NCBI GenBank assembly: GCA_015680685.1
Contig: MNCI01007728.1
Location: 1 to 27,790, forward strand
DNA length: 27,790 nt
Direction: 5' to 3'
DNA from: Gnetum montanum
Lineage: Eukaryota > Streptophyta > Gnetopsida > Gnetales > Gnetaceae
The notes beneath the pieces were generated by a model. That model was not told the DNA's origin, made no database searches, and saw nothing but the letters and a program-made list of their open reading frames with translations. Shown here piece after piece: positions 19,800-27,790 of this stretch. The position numbers and the translations under genes were made by a program. Within the stretch, counting starts at the first letter, position 1. Every line of letters starts with the position of its first letter.

Positions 19800-22022
19800 A
19801 TTATTGTGGCTGCGGATGAATTACCCCTTGAATAGGTGGTGTAGGTAACAATGAAGTGGTGTTAGAAGGTGTAGGATGAGTTGATGGATATGAAGGAGAA
19901 TAAGTGAATAGAGACTCAGTTTGTAGAGTGGATCTTCTATGATATTTCGAAGGGTAGTAGTGATGAGAGAAGGAAGTGTGGTTGGCAGAATTATGAGGAG
20001 ATACAGTTTGCTAGATGTAATATCCATAAGGGTCCGGCTACTAGTAAGGATATTGCTACTGTAGTGGTGACATTCCCCATGACTGTGGATTTTTCCATTA
20101 TTGATACTGATCCTAAGGTTGAGTTGGTGCTCCACTTAGGTAATACTATGTTGGGTGGAACTGTTGCCTATAATTCCCATGTGGATAAGGCAATCTCCTA
20201 GGTGGTTACTTTCTTGCTAATTTTGGATTTAATGCATACATCCCAAAATTTTGTAGATGTGAGACTATAGGACAACATCGATTAGGATGTTCATATTGGC
20301 AAATTTCACATTTGTCATCATCTTTTTCTGACCATGCAACCTCATTAACTGCTAAAAGCTTACCTTTTTCTTGATAGTGATCCCTGCCTATATCTTTTCA
20401 TCTCCTTCTATATCTATCTCTACTTCCCTACTCCATCTTCTCCTTCATAATTTTAAAAGTAATTGGGAAGTTCTCATCCAAAGAGTCTCATATTTTATCC
20501 ACTTTAGCTAATATTTTAGCAATAGATTTTTAAATCGGAAAGGTTTTCCTTTGCGCCACTTCATCTAGTGGCACTTCCTCCTTTGAATCACAAAAATGCA
20601 CCTCCCTTTTACAAATGAAGAGATTTCTATTATATTCTTCTACACTTTCTCTCTTCTTCAATACTTCTTCTTCCTTTGTCACTTGATCAATTAGCCTTTG
20701 GAGTTGATGAGCTCTCATTTTAGAAAGCCTTCCCTAAGCATAGACCCCAAGAGTTTCTTTGGTTTGTTCTAGAGCCCATCTATAATGTGGTGAAGCTGCT
20801 TCCTTTGAAAAAATCCATGGCTTTAGCATCAATGTAAAAGGGAGTAGTACTTGCCTAAGGCTACATCCAAGGATTTATGATTGCCTTACTTCCATCCTTG
20901 GATTTGTTTCCTCAGATTGGACACTTTAAAGTATGTTTAGTACTTATCATTAACAACTCCAACATTGTACTCAACTGATGAATGGATTCTAACTTTAAGG
21001 ACCAATGCCAACTTTCAGCTTCTTTGATGAGTGTCCTTGGGAAACATTTAGGCTTGTGCCACTCATTCTCAATGTTCTATAAGGCATAGGCATCATGAAA
21101 GGCTTGTAAATGATGCTAAAGATTAGCATCATATCCTCCTTCAAACTTAGAGATATTGCTCATATCTAGCCTTTTAATTTTGCTATCTTTTTGATGCCTA
21201 AAAGAAATTCAAACTACTTTTGAAATATTAAGCATATTTATTGTAGCTAGCAATGGTTCATCATAGTCATTGTGTTCATGGTGGCCCTTATCATGATCAT
21301 GTCTTCTATGATGAGACCTTCTGTGTCTTCATTCACGATGATTCTCTTCTTCCTCTCATGGTTAACTATGCTCTAGGTTCCCCTCATCATGATGGGATTT
21401 CTAGTAATCTCTATTATGATCTTGATCACTCCTCCTTTTATCTTGGCTACAGCTCCTCCTATTAGAGTTTGATCATGAGGAGAATGATGAAGGTGGAGAA
21501 CTAGAAGAGCAATAGTTTCTAATCTTTCTCCTATCGTCCTTTGCTTGTTCTTTCTCCTTATCTTTTTCTTTCTCTATTTTTTTGGAAGAGCAACTAGGAG
21601 ATCTTCCCTTGATATTCTTTGGGCCTTAGACTCTTTCCTCTTCTCAACTTATTTGTTCTCAAAGGGTGATTGCAACCATTGATGAAGGGTATCATCCTCA
21701 GCAAAAGGAGGAGAATCTATATACTGAGACAACCTTGAGAAGAAATTAGGCCATCTTTTTGTGATTGTAGAAGCAATGGCGTTGGAATCTTCTTACCCTT
21801 GGAGGCTTCATGGCATGCTTCCATGCGTTGATCCTTTTTGAGTTGGGCTTCTAAAGGCCAATAGTCTTTAGAAGTGTAGTTTGTTACCTCATAATTTAGC
21901 CCTGATGATTTAATCCCCAGCTTTATAATGTTAGCCATGAGCATGGTGTGAACATACCGATCGATGGAGAATGAAGGTGATATCTGGATAGTAGGGATTT
22001 TGATGTGCATAGACACCTTCAA
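19800..22022 (-). pseudogene. gag: Degenerate gag of element C
   Basis: From high to low coordinate: an open 101-codon start (22022-21717, beginning MKVSMHIKIP); a charged Lys/Glu then Ser/Arg/Asp-rich segment (about 21620-21240); the gag capsid-like domain (about 21190-20520) with LQAFHDAYALWN, KCFPRTLI, AMDFFKG and a QLQRLIDQVTKEEE stretch that aligns with element B gag; a zinc knuckle CEICQYEHPNRCC near 20320; and a Ser/Pro/Thr-rich linker (about 20010-19820, SPHNSANHTSFSHHYYP...), similar in position and composition to that of element B. Stops and frameshifts are frequent. Compared with element B, this copy has about 1 kb more coding-like sequence between PBS and capsid domain. Confidence 0.7.
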
Positions 22023-22288
22023 TTGTTGAGGCTTCTCATTAGTATTCCTTTTAGTCCTGTCCTATTATTGATTAGAGTAGTCCTATCGTACTATTGATTC
22101 GAGTCATCGACATGGGGTGGCAATTCATTCCTGTGAGAAGAAGTCATTTTAGTGATGTGTGTAAAGTGTGGTTTGATATAATTTTATTATTATTATTTTG
22201 GACGAAAGATAACTTGTTATATTTTTCTTACAACAACTTTATAAAGGTTCACTATTTAATAATACTTAGCACACTTAGCTAGACTAAG

Positions 22289-22306
22289 TTCTCAGCAGTG
22301 GCACCA
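22289..22306 (-). other. Primer-binding site of element C, decayed tRNA-Asp type
   Basis: The minus strand reads TGGTGCCACTGCTGAGAA one base after the LTR end. Against TGGCGCCGTTGCCGGGGA every mismatch is a transition, five of the six being C-to-T or G-to-A, as expected from long decay of methylated cytosines. The one-base spacer to the LTR is the same as in element B. Confidence 0.7.
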
Positions 22307-22307
22307 A

Positions 22308-22755
22308 TGATGAGTGGTGGGTAGTCCCTAAGCCCAACCATATGAATCACAAGTGTTCACATACAATCAAACCAAATTCCATGGACTTATTTATCTAAGT
22401 TGTTGATATTCCTAAACAGTGAATTATGTAGTTGTAAGTCATTGTCTTCTCAATCCACACTTTTGTTAATCTATGCATATGGTTAAGTGTGGTTGAGGCA
22501 TAAGATGTTCATTTTTATATATTTTTTATTATTTTTCTCTTGCTTGCTAAATGATTAATGATTAAATTAACTAACTAAATAATTACTTTATTAACTAACT
22601 ATCCTGACATAGAGTATCCATTCCCACTTGTTATACACATCCTGAACCTATATTAACGTTGTTGGGTTACTAAGTGTCTATTACTAGGTGTACTTTATCC
22701 ACTGCTGGGATTACAAAGCATTAATATGTTATGCTCGAAGTGGTCTTAATTGTTT
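22308..22755 (-). repeat. 5' LTR of element C, truncated
   Basis: On the plus strand it starts TGATGAGTGGTGGGTAGTCCC and follows the 3' LTR copy (3529-) for about 450 bp, including TTCATTTTTATAT, the CCCACTT-TATACACATCCTGAA segment present once, and the GGTGTACT segment. Similarity stops near 22755. The missing part is the LTR's own 5' half with U3 and TATA, so this end of the element was lost or replaced. Chromovirus-like gag sequence starts at the break. Confidence 0.75.
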
Positions 22756-22756
22756 T

Positions 22757-23250
22757 AACTCACCAAAATAGGAAATTGATTCACAAAATCAACCCATTCC
22801 ACATCCATATTGTCCCAACCATTAACTATCCTAATGGTCTATCATTATCAATTTGCCAATCCCTTGAGTTACTAGGTGGCAAGTTGCATTTTTTATAGTA
22901 GGGTATATCGCATAGATCGAAAAGGTTCTCCTATATTCCATAACCACTCCAATGTTGCTACAAGGCCTTTTGCACCATAAGAAATATGAGATCTTAACTA
23001 CCTAAATTGTTTTGCCAAAACTTGCATTGGGCTTTCATTACTGTTTTCCCCAATAGTTACACTAGACTCACTCTAGTTCCTAACATAAGTAAATATTTCA
23101 TAAAGCACATCGTCTTGTGAGACTTACTTATCAAGTTGTTTAGGATATTTTCTATTTGGGATCTCACAAGCTCTTTGAGATGGCACATATTGATAACCAT
23201 AGGTACGAAGATACCTATCAAACCTATATCTTTGATACTAAATTCTAACA
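22757..23250 (-). pseudogene. gag: Gag fragment of a second Ty3/gypsy lineage (chromovirus-like)
   Basis: One minus-strand frame stays coding-like for about 160 codons with a few stops. It contains YGAKGLVATLEWLWNIGEPF, then KMQLAT and LKGLAN, and then WDNMDVEWVDFVNQF. This is the order and spacing of the retrotransposon gag domain of Del/Tekay-type chromoviruses (F-G--DP--AE-WL--IE-IF, K--LA---L-G-A--WW, W--F---F). It differs clearly from the Athila-like gags in this window. Only this piece remains; it abuts the truncated LTR of element C. Confidence 0.5.
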
Positions 23251-24952
23251 CCTCCTAATATAGGCTTAGGCTAGAAAGGCATTAGATAAAAATAAAATTG
23301 CAATTTATTAAAATTACTAAAGAATGTTAAAAAAGACAATCAAAGCAATGAACATCCTTGAAACGTGTGCAAAAGAAAGAAAGAAAATATTTAATCTTAA
23401 CACTAACTCTTTGCATGGAAAACCTACCTTGTACCATATGCATTAATAGTTTGCATTCTTCTAATGCCCATGAACAAATAATGTAATAATTATAACCAAT
23501 AAAAATACATTAACATCAATATAAACCAATGCATAGGGCTTTTAAATGTTAAAAAACATAAGCATTAATAACCAAAAAATGTTAGTCATGTTCAAAGTTT
23601 TAAACATCATGCCATGAGTTTAAATCCCCCAAAAATGTAAATTAAACAACTATAAAGTAAACCTTAGCCTACACCAAAGATAACTAGATAAGTAATTGTA
23701 TCAAATGCATGCATGTGCCAACCAAAGCGCACTAAAAAATTAATTAATATAAGATTGGAAAGTACACACTTTGCAAAATCAAGTAATGTTAAATCTAAGC
23801 ATATTGTTGGAAATCAATTTCATCTTCGCGAACATATGCATTACCTAAGAAGAAAAATATGGAAAGTCTATCATCATGACTGAGTAAGGAAAATAAAATA
23901 CAAGTATTCCCTGTTGGTGTTCTAAACAAATATTAGGAAGCTAGAAAGTCACACCCTTGCATCTCACAAAAATTAACCTTCAAAAACATAATCATGCAAA
24001 CATATAAACATTAGAATAGCAAACAAGGAACATTATCAAGGTGACTGTTAACGTTTTACACCACCTGCAATGATTGATAGTTTGTGGTCAATACTATTTT
24101 ACACCTCGAATCAAGGCTAAGGTTGCATCACCATCAAAATCTCTATTTAATATTATCAAAGGCTTGCACCCCAATAAATTTGAGCAGGTAAACTGTTGAA
24201 TGTTTACTTAATTCATGTCTTTTATATTGGATACTCAAAGACTAGTAGGATCACTTGGTTTATAGCCCCTTCAGCTTTTAGAACTACCAAAAGCCAAGAT
24301 CACTTGATTTACACTTCCCTCTTACACCCAAGATGGAGCGTAAATGAGGGGTCACCTTTGCCATACATGATTATAATCATAATGCTGGGATAAGAGATAA
24401 ACTTTTCCACGGAAATTATTATTTACGAGAGTCCAACTACTTTTGTAACTTAGACTATGTCTTTGGAAAATCATTTCTCAGTCAATCAATTTCAAAATTT
24501 TTAAATCATTTTTCAGTGAATCAATTTCAAATTTTTTAATTTGAAAAATTCTCTCAACCAAATAATAAATATATAGCTAAACTAGTGAATTAAATTGCAT
24601 TTCTTTGTTACCTTCCTCAGTTTTCGAAAAGATTCTACAGTTTTTTTCCCTTAATTTTTGGTTTCAAGAAAGAAAATATGTTTACATATTTTGCTGGAAA
24701 CTGCAGTTGTATCCCAGGAAATTATATTGATCACAACATAAATGCCTCTGCAATTGAATTTGGTTTTCTCATTTTCCTTCTCCATCAGCAATTGAAAACT
24801 AATGATTGAACATATGATTAAAGCTTGCTCGCTACTCAAAGCTAAGCTGCTAGACTATTGGGCTACGATAAGCTGCTCGTGAAGCGGAAAAAGAAAACGC
24901 AAATACACTTGTATTGAATTGAATTTTGGTAAATTGACTAACTTTAGTCTAC
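23251..24952. other. No gene seen
   Basis: AT-rich, about 1.7 kb. Short open frames (for example 24196-24393 plus, 24651-24839 minus) have no recognisable similarity. Two near-identical phrases (GGATCACTTGGTTTA and AAGATCACTTGATTTACAC, about 24250 and 24300) suggest a small local duplication. Likely intergenic or eroded repeat DNA. Confidence 0.5.
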
Positions 24953-25043
24953 GTTGTCAGAAACGCTAACAGATTTACAAAGTTTCACGTTTTTCGTTGT
25001 TGTCAGAAACGCAACAGATTTACAAAGTTTCACGTTTTTCGTT
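24953..25043. repeat. Tandem duplication, 46-bp unit, two copies
   Basis: GTTGTCAGAAACGC(TA)ACAG... occurs at 24953-24998 and 24999-25043, the second copy one base shorter. Apart from that and the copy edges the two are nearly identical, so the duplication is recent. Confidence 0.9.
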
Positions 25044-25067
25044 GTGAAAACGGGATCCCGTCGCCAT

Positions 25068-25101
25068 TGAACAGTAACCGTCACTGAACAGTAACCGTCA
25101 C
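25068..25101. repeat. Tandem duplication, 17-bp unit, two copies
   Basis: TGAACAGTAACCGTCAC is present twice without mismatch, 24 bp after the 46-bp duplication. A short palindrome CGGGATCCCG lies at about 25051. Confidence 0.9.
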
Positions 25102-25267
25102 TGGTAAAACGTTCCGAGCAGAAACGTTTTTGACATGTTTCATTTACTTTGATTTTATTTTTTAATTTTATGCTTTCAAAGATACAAAAAGATACGAAGG
25201 ATTTGATACGAATGCAGATCTACAGAAAATTGAATATGTGAAATGGTAAATATGAGGAAAAAAAAAT

Positions 25268-25516
25268 TTAAGGCCACTGATGGCTGTAAGCAACATATTC
25301 AAGTGAAGCATTTGGGGCCTGTGCTGTGAACGTTGTGAATCTTGCTATTGCTGCTGCTTTTGCATTGCTTTCGACAGCCATTGCTGCTGCTGCTTCTGTG
25401 TCGCTTTCCACAACCATAAATAATTCTGCGTCGCTTTCCACAACCATAAATAGTTCAACTTTGTGTTTGAAGTCATTGCTTCGGCAGCACTCCTCCCTTG
25501 CCGATTCAGAGACCAT
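25268..25516 (-). CDS. Possible small ORF with decapeptide repeats (uncertain gene or first exon)
   Basis: ATG at 25516 opens an 82-codon frame ending TAA at 25268. The centre has two copies of the decapeptide ELFMVVESD(A/T), encoded by a 30-bp tandem repeat at 25395-25454, followed by a related Ala-rich copy (EAAAAMAVESNAKAAA). The product would be acidic, Ala/Glu/Ser-rich and low-complexity. I recognise no family. Codons are repeat-driven, and an antisense frame (25326-25628) is also open because of the same repeats. It could be a real short gene, a first exon or chance; there is no transcript evidence. Confidence 0.25.
   Translation of the reverse strand: MVSESAREECCRSNDFKHKVELFMVVESDAELFMVVESDTEAAAAMAVESNAKAAAIARFTTFTAQAPNASLEYVAYSHQWP
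25395..25454. repeat. Tandem duplication, 30-bp unit, two copies
   Basis: TCTGYGTCGCTTTCCACAACC... is repeated at 25395-25424 and 25425-25454 with two differences. The unit length keeps the minus-strand reading frame open. Confidence 0.9.
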
Positions 25517-25921
25517 TTTTGTACATTATCTCTTTATTGGTCTGAGAGACTCTCTAAGTTTAGAATATTGTTCACTTGTTCTGCCACTATCACAGTCAAG
25601 CTCTAGCATATTGATTACCTTTGTTTAAATATTTATTTTTTAAATAAATTATTTTACAACTTCGGTCGAACAAAGAAATATACACATAATTTTACTAAAA
25701 TATAAATAAATATTGCTAAAGTTACGCGAACTTCTATATTTAAACCTGGCAACCTAATTTTGTCCCCTTTCCGTTGCCGTTCCTGTCATGTTGCCCCATT
25801 TCCCGTTTGCGGTAACTATGACTTTAATAAAAATTATTTTTGTTTAACCTGTAATTTTCCGTGATCATTATCACGGTGCCAGGTGACAGGTTATTCCCAG
25901 TAATACAATCAAGAAAATGAA

Positions 25922-26075
25922 GATAAACTTTTGAAAGAAAGACACTAATATTGTTTTTGACAAAAGGTTATTCCGACAAAGAGGATAAACTGATTTAGAA
26001 GAAAAAAGACGTTAACGTTTGTCTTTGACAAAAATTCTATGAAATAAACTTTGAAAGAAATCACTAAAAACATGG
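25922..26075. repeat. Degenerate tandem repeat, about 60-bp unit, three copies
   Basis: GATAAACT...AGAAA...GTTTTTGACAAAA recurs from 25922, 25984 and 26043 (last copy partial) with many differences, so it is older than the neighbouring duplications. No coding role seen. Confidence 0.55.
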
Positions 26076-26323
26076 GAATGCATACAAGGAGGTTCCAATG
26101 AGATGTAACTTCCAATATGTCTTTTCAATGAAATAATTACTTTCATGTTACCCAGAAGGAAAGAAAAGCTCCTCTCTTTAGTACCAAAGATGCTCAATGA
26201 ATAAATCAAGCTAACAGGGGTCGAATTCTTTTCCAATCTAAAATTAAAAACAACAAAAAATATATATAGCACTTCAGAAAAGGCTCCTAAAAATTATAGG
26301 ATTGCAATCAGCAATAATAAAAC

Positions 26324-26433
26324 CTGAGCTTGAACAAAGCAAGAACGAAGTCATCTTCCTTTGGCCAGGGTGCTTCCTCTGCATGTCCTTTTGAAAAGAT
26401 CAGAGGCTCACAAAATCTTGCTATTAAAGGGTG
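26324..26433 (-). CDS. Candidate orphan exon of unknown gene
   Basis: On the minus strand a 110-nt open segment is bordered by AATTCTCAG on its 5' side and GTTTTA on its 3' side, both canonical splice-site dinucleotides. The frame between them reads HPLIARFCEPLIFSKGHAEE and continues with a charged, non-repetitive sequence ending ALFKLR, which looks more like real protein than the AT-rich surroundings. It lies 3' of the F-box gene on the same strand. I do not recognise it. It may be a downstream exon of a readthrough transcript or a gene fragment. Confidence 0.3.
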
Positions 26434-26446
26434 CTGAGAATTTATT

Positions 26447-26588
26447 TAAAATTTACATTCAAAGTGACGTAAAACATTAAAACCAACATACAAGTGGCAC
26501 AGAAGTACCAAGTTATTCAAAATTTACATTCAAAGTGGCGTCAACCAACATTAAAACTAACATAAGATTGACACAGAAGTACCAAGTA
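26447..26588. repeat. Tandem duplication, 71-bp unit, two copies
   Basis: AAAATTTACATTCAAAGTG ... CACAGAAGTACCAAGT occurs from 26447 and again from 26518, with about ten differences. It lies just downstream (minus sense) of the F-box gene remnant, probably in its former 3' untranslated region. Confidence 0.85.
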
Positions 26589-26637
26589 ACTGAAGGATGC
26601 TAGCGAATATTAAGCACTCAAACTCTGGGACCTCCAA

Positions 26638-26870
26638 GATTACCAAATGGGCTCATGGACCTTCGGCCATGGTCCTGCAAATGTACCTCGGCCCTCGAGG
26701 AATTTCACGAAGCCCGTGCAACCTCCAAGACTATATGGAACTACACCAGGCAAAAGATCATGATCACCTCCTAAGATACCAGGAATCTGCCTTCTTCCAA
26801 AGGGCAAAATATTCCCTTGACCCCCAAAGTTGTAGTGATAAGCTGGAACTATTTTTTCCTGGTTTTCAGT
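26638..26870 (-). pseudogene. Detached C-terminal segment of the F-box gene
   Basis: Minus-strand frame with IVPAYHYNFGGQGNILPFGR, then PGILGGDHDLLPGV, ending at TAA 26638. It matches the Pro/Gly-rich tail of SKIP22/FBXO7-like proteins (PFG--R-PGI-GGDYDRLPG). A second frame over 26604-26650 gives GRRSMSPFGNLGGPRV and stop, like the usual RRNFSP-CNLGGF end, so a further frameshift lies between. In-frame stops (TAG, TAA, TAA) in the duplicated segment separate this tail from the F-box ORF, though the reading phase is the same. Confidence 0.6.
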
Positions 26871-27049
26871 GCTGATTGTCTCTTATTATATATCCTACTC
26901 TGAATTCTCAACTTCCAGCTTCGGAATCCAAAAGCATTTTTGAATCCATTCATATGCTGATTGTTTCTTATTATATATCCTGCTCTGAATTCTCAACTTC
27001 TCGCATCTGCATCTAAAAGCATCCTTCCATTTCTTGAATCCATGCATAT
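26871..27049 (-). repeat. Frame-shifting tandem duplication at the 3' end of the F-box ORF
   Basis: GATTGTYTCTTATTATATATCC and following bases are present from 26871 and again from 26956. The copies are 85 and 94 bp; the shorter has a 9-bp loss relative to the other. Neither length is divisible by three (both leave remainder 1), so the second copy met by the ribosome (26871-26955) is read in another phase and gives the stop at 26897-26895. Confidence 0.85.
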
Positions 27050-27790
27050 CCTCACAAGAAAATTCCCTCTGGTACCTCTCTTTCCACAACTCATCATTGT
27101 CACACATGAATTTGAACTCTGTACTGATACAAGCCATCTTGGCCAAATCAAGCCGAGGCAGCTTAGCAAGAATCATAGATTTCAGATCATATGGCAGCAT
27201 CATCAGTGAGGGCGGAGGGTCCAGTCCAGTAACTTGGCATAAATCAATCTGCAAAGGTAAAGCCATCTGATCCTTCAAAATCCTCCATAGGCTATATAAC
27301 TTCTCATAGAAGGAATTAGTATCGGTCTGATTCTGTCCTCCACCAGAAACGCTTGATAAGAAGAAATCCACAGCATGTTTTAACACAGAACCAAATTCAG
27401 AGACACTCAACTCAAGACGATATTTGTCAGAAGAACCTTTCAGATATCCATAAAACACAACAAATTCTCCTACCTTATGGGTTATCAGCGTAACATATTC
27501 AACCTCGTCTTTGTCACCACGTTTAATAAGCTCAGGAATGGTGTAATTAAGACGTACGATAGCTTTGAGGTTCCAGCCATGGGAGCCAATCCCTTCAGAC
27601 CCTGGAAACCCTATAAACCCTGATTCCAGCATCGCAGCATGGACAGCCATAAGCAACAACCCATGAATTTCAAATTCCTGCGAGAACTTAGCAACATCTT
27701 CAGCCGCTGCAGCAAATACTCTAACCAAATGAGATGGAAGATTAAACTTATGATCGTCTAAATCTTCCTCTTGCCCTGTTTCTTTGAAAA
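26895..27790 (-). CDS. F-box protein, SKIP22/FBXO7-like, partial (5' end outside window)
   Basis: The frame is open from the window edge to TAG at 26897-26895, at least 298 codons. There is no ATG at 27728 (the codon is TTG, Leu), and 20 more codons with KFNLPSHLVRVF precede it, so the true start and probably an N-terminal ubiquitin-like region lie outside. Numbering from that Leu: residues 15-170 form the FP/PI31-like domain (LLLMAVHAAMLESGF, LITHKVGEFVVFYGYLKG); residues 175-222 form the F-box (MMLPYDLKSMILAKLPRLDL ... ELWKERYQREF). F-box proteins of this group bind SKP1 in an SCF ubiquitin ligase, with the other domains choosing partners. The usual Pro/Gly-rich tail is missing because a tandem duplication shifts the frame; the last ~20 residues are duplication-derived. 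It may be a pseudogene or a truncated but working F-box protein. Confidence 0.85.
   Translation of the reverse strand, partial: FKETGQEEDLDDHKFNLPSHLVRVFAAAAEDVAKFSQEFEIHGLLLMAVHAAMLESGFIGFPGSEGIGSHGWNLKAIVRLNYTIPELIKRGDKDEVEYVTLITHKVGEFVVFYGYLKGSSDKYRLELSVSEFGSVLKHAVDFFLSSVSGGGQNQTDTNSFYEKLYSLWRILKDQMALPLQIDLCQVTGLDPPPSLMMLPYDLKSMILAKLPRLDLAKMACISTEFKFMCDNDELWKERYQREFSCEDMHGFKKWKDAFRCRCEKLRIQSRIYNKKQSAYEWIQKCFWIPKLEVENSE

Larger units (their letters stand above)
3529..22755 (-). mobile_element. Element C: large decayed Athila-like Ty3/gypsy retrotransposon with two later insertions
   Basis: Read on the minus strand the order is truncated 5' LTR (22755-22308), PBS, gag, protease, RT, RNase H, integrase, spacer, ORF3, polypurine tract, 3' LTR (4426-3529). 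After removing element B (4741-10536) and the solo LTR (16590-17388), about 12.6 kb remain, in the usual range of Athila elements. RT-RH-IN order places it in Ty3/gypsy, and the RT FMDD box, the 'KKG-EN---DHL' motif before integrase and the tRNA-Asp-like PBS point to the Athila branch. Every ORF is interrupted by stops and frameshifts, so it is an old relic. The upstream flank GCTAC (3524-3528) cannot be paired because the 5' LTR end is missing. Confidence 0.85.

Noticed and set aside
25326-25628. 100-codon plus-strand frame rich in Ala and Ser
   Set aside because: Antisense reading of the 30-bp tandem repeat; the minus-strand frame is at least as plausible and neither is proven.
25859-25876. 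Hairpin CCGTGAT-CATT-ATCACGG
   Set aside because: A short perfect stem, but isolated, with no gene end or transposon terminus next to it to give it meaning.
26597-26875. 92-codon plus-strand frame
   Set aside because: Antisense to the detached F-box gene tail, whose minus-strand translation matches the family.
26859-26912. Possible 54-nt GT...AG mini-intron that would remove the three stops and join the F-box ORF to its tail
   Set aside because: It is shorter than normal plant introns and lies wholly in duplication-derived sequence; kept only as something for cDNA to exclude.
26961-27270. Two plus-strand frames
   Set aside because: Antisense shadows of the F-box coding sequence.

Overview
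This window is AT-rich eukaryotic nuclear DNA from a land plant, almost certainly a seed plant. Two things show this. One is a plant-type F-box protein gene of the SKIP22/FBXO7-like group at the right edge. The other is a thick layer of decayed Ty3/gypsy LTR retrotransposons with the Athila/Tat hallmark, a primer-binding site complementary to tRNA-Asp. The species cannot be named from the sequence. No bacterial operons, CRISPR arrays, tRNA or rRNA genes were seen.

Layout. (1) 1-1732: 3' end of a plus-strand element (element A) with polypurine tract and complete 3' LTR. (2) 2219-2545: minus-strand LTR scrap; the flanks 1733-2218 and 2546-3528 hold nothing recognised. (3) 3529-22755: a large minus-strand Athila-like element (element C) with 3' LTR, a degenerate third ORF (ORF3), integrase, RNase H, RT, protease, gag, PBS and a truncated 5' LTR, in the expected order from low to high coordinate. 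It is interrupted twice: by a complete plus-strand element (element B, 4741-10536) inside ORF3, and by a plus-strand solo LTR (16590-17388) between RNase H and integrase, flanked by a perfect 5-bp duplication. (4) 22757-23250: gag remnant of a different, chromovirus-like Ty3/gypsy lineage. (5) 23251-24950: no gene seen. (6) 24953-27052: a stretch with several short tandem duplications, a small repeat-bearing ORF and a candidate exon. (7) 26895-27790: the 3' portion of the F-box gene on the minus strand, running off the window. Its C-terminus is broken by a frame-shifting tandem duplication.

All retroelement ORFs carry stops, frameshifts or lost catalytic residues, so nothing here looks able to move. 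Element B has gag and the first codons of ORF3 but no pol, so it looks like a gag-only non-autonomous (TR-GAG-like) derivative. The most interesting points are: the shared ORF3 with an M-x-P-K-R-like start and a candidate splice acceptor in front of it; the palindromic U3 blocks, which differ in sequence between subfamilies but sit at the same place upstream of a TATA box with fixed 177-178 nt spacing to the AATAAA signal; and the damaged F-box gene. All homology statements come from reading translations by eye; no database search was possible.
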